From: Argentina anserina
Taxonomy: Eukaryota > Streptophyta > Magnoliopsida > Rosales > Rosaceae
Reading direction: 5' to 3'
Assembly: GCF_933775445.1 (NCBI RefSeq)
Contig: NC_065878.1
Span: 1,324,001-1,388,000 of the forward strand
Length of the DNA stretch: 64,000 nt
In this document: piece by piece, positions 25,019 through 37,625 of the stretch
Numbering within the stretch: the first letter of the stretch is position 1
How the letters are laid out: each line of letters starts with the position of its first letter
Notes under the pieces: generated by a model
What the model saw: only the letters and a program-made list of their open reading frames with translations
The model's database searches: none
What the model was told of the DNA's origin: nothing
Translations under genes and position numbers: made by a program

Positions 25019-26760
25019 TGATAGGAGCACTTTGTGCGACGTTCTTAACATATTTTTACCTCCATTCGTACTTTACTTAGCCCTTATTATTGTAGTATAG
25101 AGTCATTGAGTCGAGTTAGGAGTCTTTAGTGACGTTCGTTCCCTTTTGGTGCTAAAACGGGTGTAAAATGCAGAAATTGTCGAGAGTGCTATAGAGTAGT
25201 ATTCCTTGTCGAACTAGGAAACCTAGTTTGGTTAGGATTTTTATTATTCGATATTTCTGTAACATATGTGATTTATATTTATTATTTTCTTTCCTTATTT
25301 TCAGAATTAAATGTAAGATAATGACTTGGGAATTAAGGAAAGAAAGAGGAGAAGAAGGAAACAAAATGAGAAAAAGGAAAGAAATAATTTAGTTTCTGAA
25401 TAAGATGAAAAGGAAGAAGTATGCAGCCTTAAAGGAGGGAAGGTTCATCCGGCTATTAAATGGAAAAAATAAGAAAAGAAGGAAACAAAAGAAGAAAAAG
25501 GAAGGAGAGAACAAAGAGATAATTCTGAAGAATGCATGTGGTCTAGAAGAAGGGAGAATGCATGTGAACAACAAAGATGATCATCATTCAATTGAGAAGG
25601 AAAGAAAAGAAAAAATAGGAAATACATGGATCAGCTAATTCAAAACCCTAGCAGCCCCTCCTCTCCTCCTTCCTCTATAAAAGGCATGGCCTCCCTCACA
25701 ATTCACCATCTCCATTCTCTCACAAACAAAGCCGAATTGCTGCCCAAGAACATCCAGAAAATTCAAGCCAAAAACCTTCATCCATCATCACGGCTTGGTG
25801 CTCATCTTCCTCCTCCACCAATTCGAATTCATCCTTGCTTCATCCTAGAAGGTTTCTAATGTGTGATTCATCCATGAGTTGTAATCTTTCTTTTTATTTT
25901 CTGCAAATTTCGAATTCATTGTATGAATCATTGGATGTTATTTTCGGTTTCATATATGAAGAACATAAATTCAGACTTCTTTGGTTTTATGTTTTGATTG
26001 CATGAACTCATGAAATATGTGTGTATGCCGTGTGTAGCATCTATGGGCAGTAGGTTTTCTATTTCTATTTAGGTTTTATTTCACTTAATTCCTTGAATTT
26101 GTACATCTAAATCAATGCTTGAGGAAGCCAAGGCCATGGTTCTCCTAGGGTTGCGATTTCATTCACCAAAGTGTTCATTGATTGAATATGCGCTTCGTGT
26201 TTCAATTATGGATACTTATATAGGGCTGTGATAGTTCTAGGAATTTGCATGTTTAATCAAGATGAGTGACGCCATGCTTGTGTAACATGTCTCCAATTCG
26301 ACTTAATGTGCTTATGTGCTACTTTGTTGTTTAACTAGACGCTTCGTTATGTTGAACTCTCTTTAGCATATGTTTAGGATTGAACGCTTCGTTGATTCTA
26401 AATAACTAAGAAGTCTTAACGATTAGATGAACCGCTTCGGACTCTAATTAGAATTGGAATTGAAATGGACTTAAGAAGAATCGAAAATACTTGCTGCCTA
26501 TATGTTGTTCTATGCATGTCATACATGTTTCTTGAGTAGAATTCGTGTTTTGGTTCTGTGATGAGTGGTTGATCAATTGTATATAAGTAATTTAGGATTT
26601 ATTTTCAGTTGTAGTTTTAGAATCCAAATCAAATCCCCCAATAACATGATAAGTGTTGAGGCCCTTTTGATTCCCCGGACTGAACGATCCCTGCTTATTC
26701 TATACTAACGATGATGTTTTTCAGGGTATTTTATAGACGTTCTAACCGAACGATCTATCA
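25019..26760 (+). repeat. 3' LTR of the LARD-like element
   Basis: 1742 bp, same length and almost the same sequence as the 5' LTR. TATA box at 25676-25682. Followed by the GGCGG duplication at 26761-26765. Confidence 0.95.
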
Positions 26761-29020
26761 GGCGGCAATGACCATTAGACAAAACAAAGAACTAGCCTCC
26801 TACCTAGAGCAGACAAGACACATTAGGTGCACACACAAACACGCAGCCCGATTATTCCTACATCACTATGGTATGAACTTATTACGCACAAAAGGTGCAA
26901 ATTAATAACAAAACAAAAAACATTAGCTAAAAAACTTGGGTCAAGGCCCAAATGGGCCCAAACCCTAACCTTATTCTCAAACACTAGAAGACTGCATCGG
27001 CAGCGAAGCCTGACTTGTCCCCGCTGCAACCACCGCCGGTGAACCATTCTTAGCGTCGCCCGCCCACATGCTTTTTTCTGGGCCGCTACCATCGTCGTAA
27101 CGCCATGCTTGCCACTAAAAGATACCTGCCGCCCCAAGCAAGGCAGCTCCATCGCTAACCGATCCCAGAACGCATAACCTAGATCGGATCAAAATGATCC
27201 AATCCTAATCACACCTCCATGGATTCAGCATGACCAGGACACCCTCATATGAGCACTGCATACTCCCTCAGGTGATTGGCTCACCAGGACAAGAAATCAA
27301 ACATAGCCCCCAACCCGATCTTCCTCCCTTACTAGCAACCTCTAACAATCTGATCCATCCTCAGAACGAGAGGACCGACCCACACCATATCCACACCAGA
27401 CCCACACTGCCCGTTTAACGACGGCGATAGAGCTCGTCGTTGGACAGGAGACCGAAATCCTTACTTTCCGCCTAAGCGCATGTAAGCGCGTTCTATAACC
27501 AGAGAAGAGAGTTAGGGAAATTTAAACCATGTGAAGTTGCGAACTACTCTCTAATCATATTTAAAACCGAAGAATGGCCAATAATAGTACAGCTTAAAGT
27601 AGCTCACATGAGTCGAGATTGCTTAAAAAACAAGGAGGTGAAATGCAATCATGTACGGGTGTATTGTATATGAAATTAGTGGGATTTTTAAAGAAATCTA
27701 TGGAATTCAAAAGTTTAGGTGTATTCAATATATACTTTTAATTATCCATACAAATCTAGGTGTATTCAATTAGGATTTTTAAAAGTCATTATGGAATCCA
27801 TGAAAGTATGTGGGTATTCAATCAAAAAAAATTAAAATGAATAGAAGTATGTGGGTATTTAAAATATTATTCATACTTATGGAATTATAAACTCATGGAA
27901 TCTCATAGACTTTCTAGTGTTAATTATACACCTCATAATCCAAAAATTGTCTAGCATGAAGACCAAATATTTTCATGGACTTTTCCATTAACTTTTATTT
28001 TGTGTTTAAAGATGTTCATTCTCCACCATTTTTCTTTACCAATTCTTTTTTCCAACAACCCAACATGTTTATTCAACCTATGATCCTATGAATGTTTTCT
28101 TGTTCTTTATGCTATGTTCTTACCTTGTATCTTCATACTTATTAAACTTCATAGGAGCTTCTATTGATACCTCTAAAAATTTGGACATTTCACTTAGTAG
28201 ACCTCCCTTTTATTTTTATAAATACTTAAAATGTTATTTAGACCTTCATGTTTTTTTCCGAAAATGCCCATAATCAATTTATCTTTATTGGATACCAAAT
28301 CAATCTACTATCCATTAATCCTAATATCTTTCCAATTCTATTTTTATTCAATTAAAATTCTTAATAATTACATTACCCATGTTCTCAAATTAGTTTTCTC
28401 TTTTAATCCTAAATTCATAATTAGTTATATTATTCTTTTTTTTTCATTCATTGATTTGAAACTCACCAAATAGTAAAAGCAACACAAAACATTCTAACAT
28501 CTATTGAACAATTTTTCTCTCAAAGTTTTTAATTGATACATGAAGATTAATAATGTCCTTTATTATATTTTTAACAATAAAAATAAAATTAATTAAATCA
28601 ACTTATTCAATTTATTATTCCAAAATAAAGTTTAAAAAAATAAAGAAATAAATAAATGATTGACAAAAAAGGAAAAAAAATCATTATATTCACTATTTTA
28701 AAATAGATAGGTTGAGAATTTTTTTGTTTTTGTTTTTTTTTAATTTTAAACGATTTTTTGGTAATTCCACAAGTGTTTAAAAAGTCAAACTGTTTTTGGG
28801 AAAAGAAAGAAGTGTAAATGCTACTTTTGGAGGTATGAATAGAAACTCTCAAATTTCATTCTCATATGTGGACATATGTCAAAGGCAAATAATAAAAAAA
28901 AGGACAGTGAAAAAATACATAAAATGAAAGGAAAATAATAATTATATAAATGTTTCATGAACACTGACGTTTTTAGCTTGAAACTTCCTGAACGATTTAT
29001 TTACTTCGATTTCTTTGATA

Positions 29021-29025
29021 CTTAT
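29021..29025. repeat. target-site duplication CTTAT, left copy
   Basis: CTTAT directly before the solo LTR; the second copy is at 31599-31603. Confidence 0.85.
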
Positions 29026-29792
29026 TGTCACGACACCGAAATTTCGAGCATAAAAACTCAAATTTCAAAGTCATGAAAACGCTAAAACAAATCTCAATAA
29101 ATCGAAATCGTTTTAATGTCGCAGTGGATCATTACTGAGTTCACAATACAACTCAGACAACCAATTATTACAAACCAAATTTATAATTCAACATTACATA
29201 AAATGGAAATGTAATAATCCTCACAAACTCTCACACAAATCCACAATAAATCCTCACCACAAGCTGGAAAGTGAACGACTTTGAGTCCTCAGAGTTGTCC
29301 TTCGATTCCCACTAATCGACACATGCGGAATTATCTCCTACATCATCGAATTGGTGCACCGGGATTGTAAACACAAACCCGGTAAGCTTTACAGCTCGTA
29401 TGAGTAAAATAAAAATATAACTTGCATATCAATATATACGAAAATCCACAAATCAACAAATATAAATGCACTCATGAGTCAATGAACGACCCATCTGGTT
29501 GTCCTAAAAAAATGAAAATGAAAGTACTCATGAGAAATTGGGCAACCCCTCTGTTTACCCAAATGCATTTATAATACAGGTACTAATGAACGCTGGTACA
29601 CCTCTATTACCCCTCACGTAGTACACCGCCGATATTGGGCAACCTTCTGCTACCCAACATCCAAAAATATGAGTACTCATGAGCCGATAACCCATATGTT
29701 ACCTCACATGCAGTACTCCGGCAGACAGACTAGAGCTCTAATTGTATCGTAACTTTCGCCCGGCCAAAGGCTAGGTTCCGACATGCCAAACA

Positions 29793-29910
29793 CGTCCGAA
29801 GACTGGTCCGAAGACATAAACACGTCCGAAGACAAAAATCAAGTCCGGAGACAAAAACTCGTCCGAAGACATCAATCATGTCCAAAGACAAAACTCGTCC
29901 GAAGACAAAA
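29793..29910. repeat. degenerate GTCCGAAGACA tandem array
   Basis: Seven copies of GTCCGAAGAC-like units, 13 to 20 bases apart and separated by short A-rich spacers, lie within the solo LTR. Some copies carry substitutions (GTCCGGAGAC, GTCCAAAGAC). Confidence 0.85.
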
Positions 29911-31270
29911 CGTTTTAACAAACTCTATGTTAAAACCACATACAATAATCATTACGTTATATTGTACAAATTAACTCGACATGCTCAATATATAATTCTC
30001 GTCATCAAAATGACATATTCACAACGAATTCATAACAATATATAATATAACAAACTATATATATGTACCTATTTACCATTTATATAAATATATATATATT
30101 CCACTATATCATATACATGTCGTATTTCAATCTTTAAAACTCAGTAAAATCTTGAATCTCCGCAAGAGTAGATTCGTAAATGTGTGAGATTTTACTCACC
30201 TTATCAACTCGAGTGTAATTCCACAATTTCCGAAGGTAATTCATTTCCTTGATTTATCGATCACCTTGAAAAGATAAGAAAAGAATTTAGAATCATTTCG
30301 TAAACCTTAAATGCCGAAACAGTAATAATAAGTTACTGTTCAGCAAATTCTGGTTTTACGAAATTACTGTTTACGGAGTACTATTCATGTATTTACTATT
30401 CACGTATTTATGTACAAATATATCTCAATTACGTATCCCTGTACATATACATACTGTTTACATATTTTCTGTACGTATGAATACTATTCAAATGTAAATA
30501 CTGTCTCAGTAAATATTAATTACTGATTTACCCTTCTGAAATTACTTTTTACATTTACTGAAAGTAATTTACATTTGCATTTACCGTACGTAAAATAAAT
30601 TTACATTTACAGTACGTAAATCACCTTTTTACATTCACCGTCATAAAAATAAATTTTACAAATTTACTGTGTCGAATCACTGTTCACGCGCCACCCTCGG
30701 CATGCCACGCGTGGGGCCCAAGCGCCGAGCCTAAAGCCGGCGCGTAGCACGCCACCGCCGCCCCCAAAACCTTCCTCTCCTCCTCCTCCACCCTCCTACA
30801 GTCTCAGACCACCCCTAGGCTTACACACGCACCCACACGCGCCGCCTTTAGGCGACGGTAGCCCTCCTCCTCCATCCGATCTCCGATCTCACTCTAAACA
30901 CACAAAAATCATCACAACAACCACAAAAATCATCCCTAGCATCAATCTCACCTCGATTTGATGGTGGCGAGCTCGCCTTGAGCACGGTGGCGGCGGAGAA
31001 GCACGGCGAAGGATTTGCAGGAACTTTGGCGACGTCGGGCGTCCTCACGGCGGCGAGGCACGGCGCGGTGAGCTCCAGGGTAGCTGAGGTGGTCCGTGCG
31101 GTGGTCTTGAGCCTGGCGGTGTGTGACACGGCCAGTCGGAGGGAGAGATCGCCGGAGAGAGAGGAAACTCGGGGGAGAGAGAGAGAAAAGGAGAGAGGGA
31201 GGCGCGGGGTGAAGAGAGAAGGAGAGAGTGAGGGGTTTCCAATTATGGGAACCCTAGCTGAAAAATTCCC

Positions 31271-31278
31271 TTTTTATA
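31271..31278 (-). promoter_or_regulatory. TATA box of the solo LTR
   Basis: TATAAAAA on the minus strand, followed by a CT-rich leader. It supports minus orientation of the LTR. Confidence 0.6.
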
Positions 31279-32194
31279 CTAGTTTCTAAAATCGGAAACT
31301 AACTTCCGACGTTAATAACTTTCACGTCCGATGTCCGATTCGAACGCGTGACATGTTCACAAACTCGTATCGACGAGCTCTACAACTTTCGTGAAGGGAG
31401 TTTTCGCAACTGAGCGACGGAATAAAAGTCGATATTCACGTCGCGGAAACATAACGTTTTTATAAATAAACGTTCCGAGAACGTTTCCGTTCTTGTTTCG
31501 AAATGTCGCAAGCAACTAAATTTCACTTTAAATGAATTTCACAACTTTATAGAAATTAAATCAAACCAAACATCGTTCCGAAAAATTGGGTTATTACACT
31601 TATTGATCGATAAATTAAATTTGAAATGTTTTTTTTATATTTTCATATAAATAATTGAGATTTTCTAATTTCATTATAATAGACACAACAATCGATTTAC
31701 TTAGAACAAAAAATATTTCATAAATGTTTTTTATCATACATTATATCCCTGTCAAATAGCACCCACGAGGCGTTAAAGAACTTATAAGACCAACCTGGAT
31801 GCTTAAGGCGCACCAGGGAGTGAAGCAAATTATCACAGAAGTGTGAGTTTATAGTTGAGAGCTGAGACATGGTATGCGCATTATTCAGTTACCATGTATT
31901 ATTCAATTTGATATTTATATCTTTAGTTTTGTCTGTTACATTGTGATGTTTTTCCATTATGTTCTAATTATTTTCTAGTTATAACATTATTTATTTTTAT
32001 GAAATCTGTAGAAGTCGTCATAATGAATTCTGTGGATTTTCATAAATCAATAAAAGTCTGTAATCAAAGTCAATGACTTTAAAAAAATCGAAAGAAATCT
32101 ATGAAAGTTTATGTTCTTTTTAAAAAGTATATGGACTATTCTAAAAGTCTATGAATTAAAAAAAAATCCATACAAATATATATACAATACACCC

Positions 32195-32625
32195 TCCTTA
32201 AGGTATAATTTCCGGTTTAACAATGATCAAATTTGACCCTACCTGTTGCCTAACTCTCTTGTTTTCTGAAATTTTTATATTTTATTTATAATTATTATGT
32301 TTTTTTTTCATTTGAAACATACTAGAACTTCATTACTCCAAATTCCAAATGGAATATGTATGTCAATCTCCAATTTATTTTCTACTTTTGCCTCTAGTGC
32401 AACCCTGGTATAAAAATTGAAGCAACTACCCAAACTTTAATTCAAGCATTGATTGATTTACAGTTAATTTACACAACTACCTCTATATTTTCTAACCTGT
32501 TTTCACTTTTAAGTTAGAATCTCCTAACTTTCTCTGAACTATCATTTTCACAAAACCTCTGGTATCTTGCTTGCTACAATTGTAGATACCAATTGAATTC
32601 TAAGCTAACTTGCTAGGTTCAACAT
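32195..32625. other. 3' flank of the CHX gene
   Basis: AT-rich sequence downstream of the CHX stop codon. Likely 3' untranslated region and spacer. No other feature is seen. Confidence 0.5.
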
Positions 32626-35600
32626 TTACATGACCGAAAAGTTATCATCAAGTCCATCTAGTTCTCCCTTTACACTGTTTTGTTGGATGATCAATACTGA
32701 GGTTTTGACTGAAAATTCAGAACCAGCAAGAACATCGCCTATCGGACCCAACTCCGGACACTGCTGCCAGTCATTCATCCCAAATGTCAAAACTGTATTC
32801 ACCCTTTCCCCTCTTCCCACTATGATAAGTGAGTACTGCCCATCTAATGCCATCAAAGTGTTATAGGTCTCAGAAGAATTTGCAAGATGCTTCTCACTGT
32901 AAGAAACTTGTCCACATGCAACATGTCTCTCGTAGAACTTAGCAAAACACTCATCATCAAGCTTCATTTCCTCTTCTTGTAGAGCACGGCTAATGTGGTA
33001 ATGGCCAGGTCTACTTGAGGCATCTGAGCTAGTGTCCACCAAAAATCTTAAGATGGTGAGTTTTACACCAGGATGTCGTGCAACATGATCGGCATAAGCA
33101 AGTGCTTCTCTATCGTCTTTTCCACCAATGAAGATGACTGCCATATCGATAGTATGATCATAAGATCTAGATATTTTTTCTATCAATCCAAAACCTCTGT
33201 CTACTAGAATTCCTACTGAGCATGGAGCATTTTTGAGGACCTGTTAATACCATAGTCATCAATAAGTAGCTAGTTAATGAAAGATGACCAACATGTCCAA
33301 AAAATTTGAGTATGCTTCCAAAAAAACATATTGTCCGTAAAAGATGAATAACAACTGTTTTCTTGATACACTCAGTGACTCACAGATAAAATCCAAACGT
33401 GGTTATTTTGTAAAATTTGTAACTGTTAAAAGAATATTAAGTATTATGTAGTACATTACCTTACGGTTCACAAATCTGAAACCAGAATGACCACCATCTA
33501 ATGTCCCATCTGCACTTCGTGTCTTGTGAAATGGCAATATGATGAGGGCCACTGTCGAGTCCTCTGCCAAAATGCATATATCTTGGGGCATGCCATTGAA
33601 AGTCGAGAGTGCAAGTAACCTTCCGAGTGTAATACCATTTTCGTTATCATCTACATAGGATTGAACTGCAGTAGTAACTTGATCTCTCATTTCTGTTACC
33701 TCCTCGTCAGTCACAGTCATTGTGTTCACTCCTGCTTCTTTTACCAATGTTGCCGCTATTTGGTCTGTGAGTTCTATCATGTCTGTTACAAATACCACAA
33801 TCCCAGGGTCTGGTGTCCCTCTAGAAATCTCAATGAAATTAATGGCAGTACGCACATTTTGTGGCCCATGAAGGCATAGTAATATGCGGAGTTCGCTTGA
33901 GGGGTCAAGCAGCTGAAGTGACATCCGATGAGTGGGTGCCCGCCTCCTAGCACGCTTAATAATTTGTGCCACAACTGATGGAGCATGCACTATAGTAAAG
34001 AAAATAGCTATTACCATCACAGTGCTGGTTGAAGTTGAGGTTTTTTCTAACTGCAGTTTATCAAAAGAGCAAAGAAAAGGAAGATCAGTATATCCTTCAA
34101 AATGTGATGGTTTGCATATAAGAATGGATACTGTATTGGATACTAGTAAGATAACTACAATAGTTCTTCTATCACTGAATTCACTTTAAACATTTGTTAG
34201 CTCTTTCCGATATGAACATATACAATACGTCCTTGGCCTAATGGATCAGAAAGAATTCAATCAGTTTTATGTAGACTCAACAAGATAATTTTTCATTTTG
34301 GACGAGATATGGAGAACATTGTTTGGTTGGTCAATTTATCTTTAACTGCTTGTTCATATAAAAGTGTAAATTTGAAGCAAAAATCATTATTTCCTTTCAT
34401 ACCATAAAAACTACAAGTATGATATAACACACTTGCAAAACTTTCATGATTGCATGCAGAAGTAAAGAGCATTAAGTTTAAACTACTCCATAACATCAAG
34501 AATAAAATACCTCTGGTTCTCTTAGAATTTCTTGTGTTAGATTACATGGAAAATGGACAGCGAAAAATAAGGAAAAATGAAGGACTTTGGATAAAAACAG
34601 AGGTGTTGCACTAACCAATTTTGCAGAAATAGCCAAGTATATATGAAAATGGCCTTTGGTTGTGAGAAGAAGACCGAGGGCAACAGACTCAGGCCAGTTA
34701 AACCCCAACAAAGCTCCGGAGATGACTGTTCCTACAACTTTTCCAATTGTTGCTATAGCAAAAATGACAAATAACCTTGCCCATGTCATCCAATCAAGAG
34801 GTTGAAACTCTGCAAAATAAGCTTCATACCCCATCCAAAAGAAAAAAATGGGATAGAATATGGTACTTAACAAGTAATTGATCTTGCCTATTACCCACTT
34901 CGATACTCTTCCTTCCCTTGGTAAAAATATTCCTGCCATGAATGCACTCAAAATAGTACTGTACCCCCAATATGATGGGCAGGCCACAGCAAAGGCCATG
35001 AAAGCCATAGAGAGGACTAGGTGTGAACCTTTCATGGGTTTGCCTTCCGGGTTTTCATTGTTGACCCAGTTCATGAAAATTGGTGAAACAAAGGCTGTAA
35101 AAATTGTCTGGATCAACAATGCAGTACCCATTTCAAGAGATCTCTCAAGGCTGCGCGTTCCGTTGTTAACTTCAACAGGCCAGATAACAAAGCCAATGGA
35201 GAGGAGAAGAGTGGCTATAAAATCAGAGTGCATTCCAGTAGCAATGACAAGTTGGCCTATGTCTGACTTGCCTATTTTAAGACTCGTTATCATTCGCGTC
35301 AGCACAGGCGAAGCCGTGCTCGAAAGTACCATCGAGAGGGAGAGAGTGAAGTCAATCTTAAAACCTTCTGTATAGTACAGAAATGGGGTTATAGCACATG
35401 CTAGGATGAATGTGATGAGCATACCAGCATAGGCCACTTTCGCGTCCTTGGTTGGGACTTTGAAAAGCACATATGGATCCATTTCTATTCCTAGCACAAA
35501 CATGTAGCCAATCATTCCAAAATCAACCAGGTTATGTAATATTTTCTGTGATGTGTTTGATAGAAAACCGCGTATGAATCCTATATTTCCAATGACTAGT

Positions 35601-36557
35601 CCAACCTGCATTACATAAGAGATCATAATTTAGTCACAATAGTAGGCAGTACGTTGATAACATCATAAGAAAACATCATCTGAATCAACACTTTATCTTT
35701 ATTTACAATGATTAGAAAATGAACACTTTTGTGCTGCAACAATGAAAAAAGCAGAATAGCTTTAAAACTTCTATGAACAATTTCTTTAAGTTCGATTGGT
35801 CTGATGTGATTTTCCATTAAAAAAATCTACGGGATCAAGCAGCTACAGATTTCTTCTTATTTTGGAACATGAGCTACGATTACTATAGAAGCTTAAATTA
35901 AGAAACGAATATAAAACTGAAATTATGAAATACTCTGCAACTTATTCACAAGGTACATGATATCATGAGTAAGACTTGAGAAAAAAGGAAGTGTGTCCTT
36001 TTAAGGTCAAATTTACTCATACTCAGAAGGATGATGCCGAAACACGTATATAGCATTAAGTACAAAAGTCCTTGTGTTTTACTTGAGAATTAATCGAAAT
36101 CAATCAATCACATAGCATGTGTACTATTTCTCCTAGAAATTAGAAACCATGAATCAATACCATAAAATCTACGGTTGCTTGTAACTCAAGATTTTGCAGA
36201 GAACATTTACCCTAACACAAAACTGGTTTTTTCGCAAGTCCAACACAACCTTGATCATCCTCCAACATGTTGATCTAACATTCAATATAAATTTGATTGC
36301 CAACCTCCCAAGAAAAAAAATAGAGAAAAGAAAAAAAAAAGAGCAGAAAGAGAGAGACTGACAAAGGTATCAGAGGTTATGCGAGGCTGGGAATAAGGCC
36401 TGAGCAGGTAGTGCGAAAGATGACAGAGAATATACACTAAGAAGAAACCTGCAACATGAGTGGCTACATGTGTAAAAAGCTTTGTTAACTGTACAGAGCA
36501 TTCATCAGGATTGTCAATTCTATCAACACCCTGGATTTTTTTGTTGCTCTTCTCCAT
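32626..36557 (-). CDS. CHX-family cation/H+ exchanger, CHX28-like
   Basis: Membrane antiporter of the CPA2 family, exchanging K+ or Na+ for protons, usually at endomembranes or plasma membrane. Exons 36557-36363, 35605-34616, 34050-33460 and 33240-32626 are in phase and give 796 aa. Exon 1 ends TTT before an unusual donor, GTCAGT. Residues 30-55 form the first membrane segment and include LLRPYSQPRI. The exchanger domain follows in exon 2 with about ten more hydrophobic segments; SSTASP near 160-165 and HSD near 191-193 occupy the ion-site region, with the Asp retained. Exon 3 begins with the last membrane segment (VIAIFFTIVHAPSV) and the soluble region (ELRILLCLHGPQNV). Exon 4 ends the C-terminal domain with MAVIFIGGKDDREALAYA and LIIVGRGE. 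Length and motifs fit the CHX28 branch best, but the exact clade needs a tree. No lesions are seen. Confidence 0.9.
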
Positions 36558-37160
36558 TTTCCTCTCCCTCTCTCTCTGCTCAACCCGGTTTTCTGGTTTT
36601 TCTTCTTTGGGTTTTCTATTTCCCCAAAGATTTTGTGTTTCAGAGAGTTATTTCTCTTCCTTCTGTTGGTCTCAAAAGTTTGCATATGATTTGTGCCACC
36701 ATTGTTGTTTGTCGGGACCTTGGCTTTTCGCAAAATGAGTTAATGGTTCTTAATCAATTGCATTGTTTGAGGAGAAATTGAAGGAGAAATTGTAGGTTAA
36801 TTCTTTAAAGTACTGGGAACATTTTCCTTTTCAATGTGCCCAATCATTTTTTTTCCTGAGAAGCTTACTTGTATGAAGAAACAAAAAACTTTTTCTTTCG
36901 TTTTTATGGAGCATATTAGTAAGTGGAAAATTAATGCGTCCAAATTAGTATTTTATACGCGTGTGTCCGAATTCTCTCTTATTTAAATACTTTTTGGAAA
37001 AAAAAACTTGTGTTCAACCTAATATGTATGTGTGCATCTAAACTCTCTCTCAATTGTACACTTGTCGCAATGTAAATAAAGAATTTAAAACCGTTCAAAA
37101 GTTGAATAAACCAATAAAGATCATTTCAGTAAAAAAAATTAAATAATTTACTACTTATTA
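36558..37160. other. 5' flank of the CHX gene
   Basis: Pyrimidine-rich leader-like sequence next to the CHX start, then AT-rich DNA. No exon or element border is visible. Confidence 0.4.
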
Positions 37161-37625
37161 TTTGGTGATACACTGTTCATCAGGTTATGAACAGTGTTTG
37201 CTAGGCTCGTCTCATATCATTTTTTTCACTTATTTACTTGATTGGGTATAAATTTTTGTCTCATTCTCTCTTCTTCGATTTCTCTCTCTCTCTCTCTCTC
37301 TCTCTATCTTCCATTCTTCACTATTATCTCCACTTAAACCAGCTTTTAAAACTCTAATTCACTTACAATCATGCCATAAATTTGGTGATCTATTGTTCAT
37401 CGGATTTTGAACACTGTCAACTCGTGAACATTCTTGGCTCGGCTCATGTCTTTTTTTTCGCTTATTTACTTTACTGCTACTGGGTAGAAATGTTTTTTGC
37501 CTCACTCTCTCCTCTTCTTCTCCTTCGATTGCTCTCTCTCTCGCTCTCAGTATCTCGTTTTCTTCGCTATTCTCTCCACTTAAACCAATTCTAAAAACTC
37601 TAATTCACTTACAATCCGGCCCTAA
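37161..37625. repeat. tandem duplication of about 230 bp
   Basis: The copies are 37161-37380 and 37381-37625. Both begin TTTGGTGAT and share TTGTTCATC, GAACA, CTCGGCTC or CTCGTCTC, TTATTTACTT, a CT-microsatellite, CTCCACTTAAACCA, and AACTCTAATTCACTTACAAT. They differ by many substitutions and small indels, so the duplication is old. Confidence 0.85.

Larger units (their letters stand above)
20136..26760 (+). mobile_element. young non-autonomous LTR retrotransposon (LARD-like), complete
   Basis: The element is 6625 bp with LTRs at 20136-21877 and 25019-26760, both 1742 bp and almost identical. LTR ends are TGATAG and CTATCA. A tRNA-Asp primer site lies 3 bases inside the 5' LTR, a purine-rich tract abuts the 3' LTR, and GGCGG flanks both sides. 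The 3141-bp interior (21878-25018) has no gag or pol frame and no recognisable protease, RT or integrase motif. Such large noncoding derivatives must use proteins of an autonomous partner, here expected to be a Ty3/gypsy element using the same primer. Near-identity of the LTRs means recent insertion. Confidence 0.95.
19774..27523 (-). mobile_element. LINE-like 5'-truncated insert, split by the young LTR element
   Basis: With the LTR element at 20136-26760 and one copy of its duplication removed, 19774-20135 joins 26766-27523 into about 1.1 kb. The left end is an A-run on the minus strand (19781-19788, T on plus). The same 9-mer GGGAAATTT occurs at both outer edges, 19774-19782 and 27515-27523. 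A 3' A-tail, long variable target duplications and absence of internal coding motifs fit a 5'-truncated LINE or another L1-mobilised transcript. No reverse transcriptase or recognisable gene exon remains. Confidence 0.45.
29026..31598 (-). mobile_element. solo LTR, 2573 bp, minus orientation
   Basis: Bounded by TG and CA (TGTCACGACACC at left; GGGTTATTACA at right) and flanked by CTTAT on both sides. Read on the minus strand it begins TGTAATAACCC, a common start for plant Ty3/gypsy LTRs. A TATA box lies at 31278-31271 (TATAAAAA), followed by a CT-rich leader. No interior or second LTR is present, so unequal recombination between two LTRs probably removed the rest. It is nested in the inverted-terminus element at 27657-32194. 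GC-rich frames around 30850-31290 are LTR sequence, not genes. Confidence 0.85.
27657..32194. mobile_element. decayed DNA-transposon-like element with inverted termini
   Basis: GGGTGTATTGTATA at 27657 is matched in reverse by TATACAATACACCC ending at 32194. Looser inverted similarity continues inward for about 20 more bases (ATCCATACAAAT against ATTAGTGGGATT). Degenerate GTGTATTCAAT-type subterminal repeats occur at about 27718 and 27770. No transposase frame is visible and I found no convincing target duplication (TAC before, TCC after). Without the nested solo LTR the element would be about 1.96 kb. It may instead be two members of one MITE family. Confidence 0.4.

Noticed and set aside
28088..28473. 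Hydrophobic AT-rich frames resembling small membrane proteins
   Set aside because: Phe/Leu/Ile-rich translation of AT-rich DNA within a transposon, with no conserved motif or splice support.
30848..31289. GC-rich overlapping frames that look gene-like
   Set aside because: They are within the solo LTR, next to its TATA box, and have no recognisable domain.
34878..35375. 165-codon plus-strand frame
   Set aside because: Exact antisense of CHX exon 2, whose minus-strand reading has clear membrane-transporter motifs.
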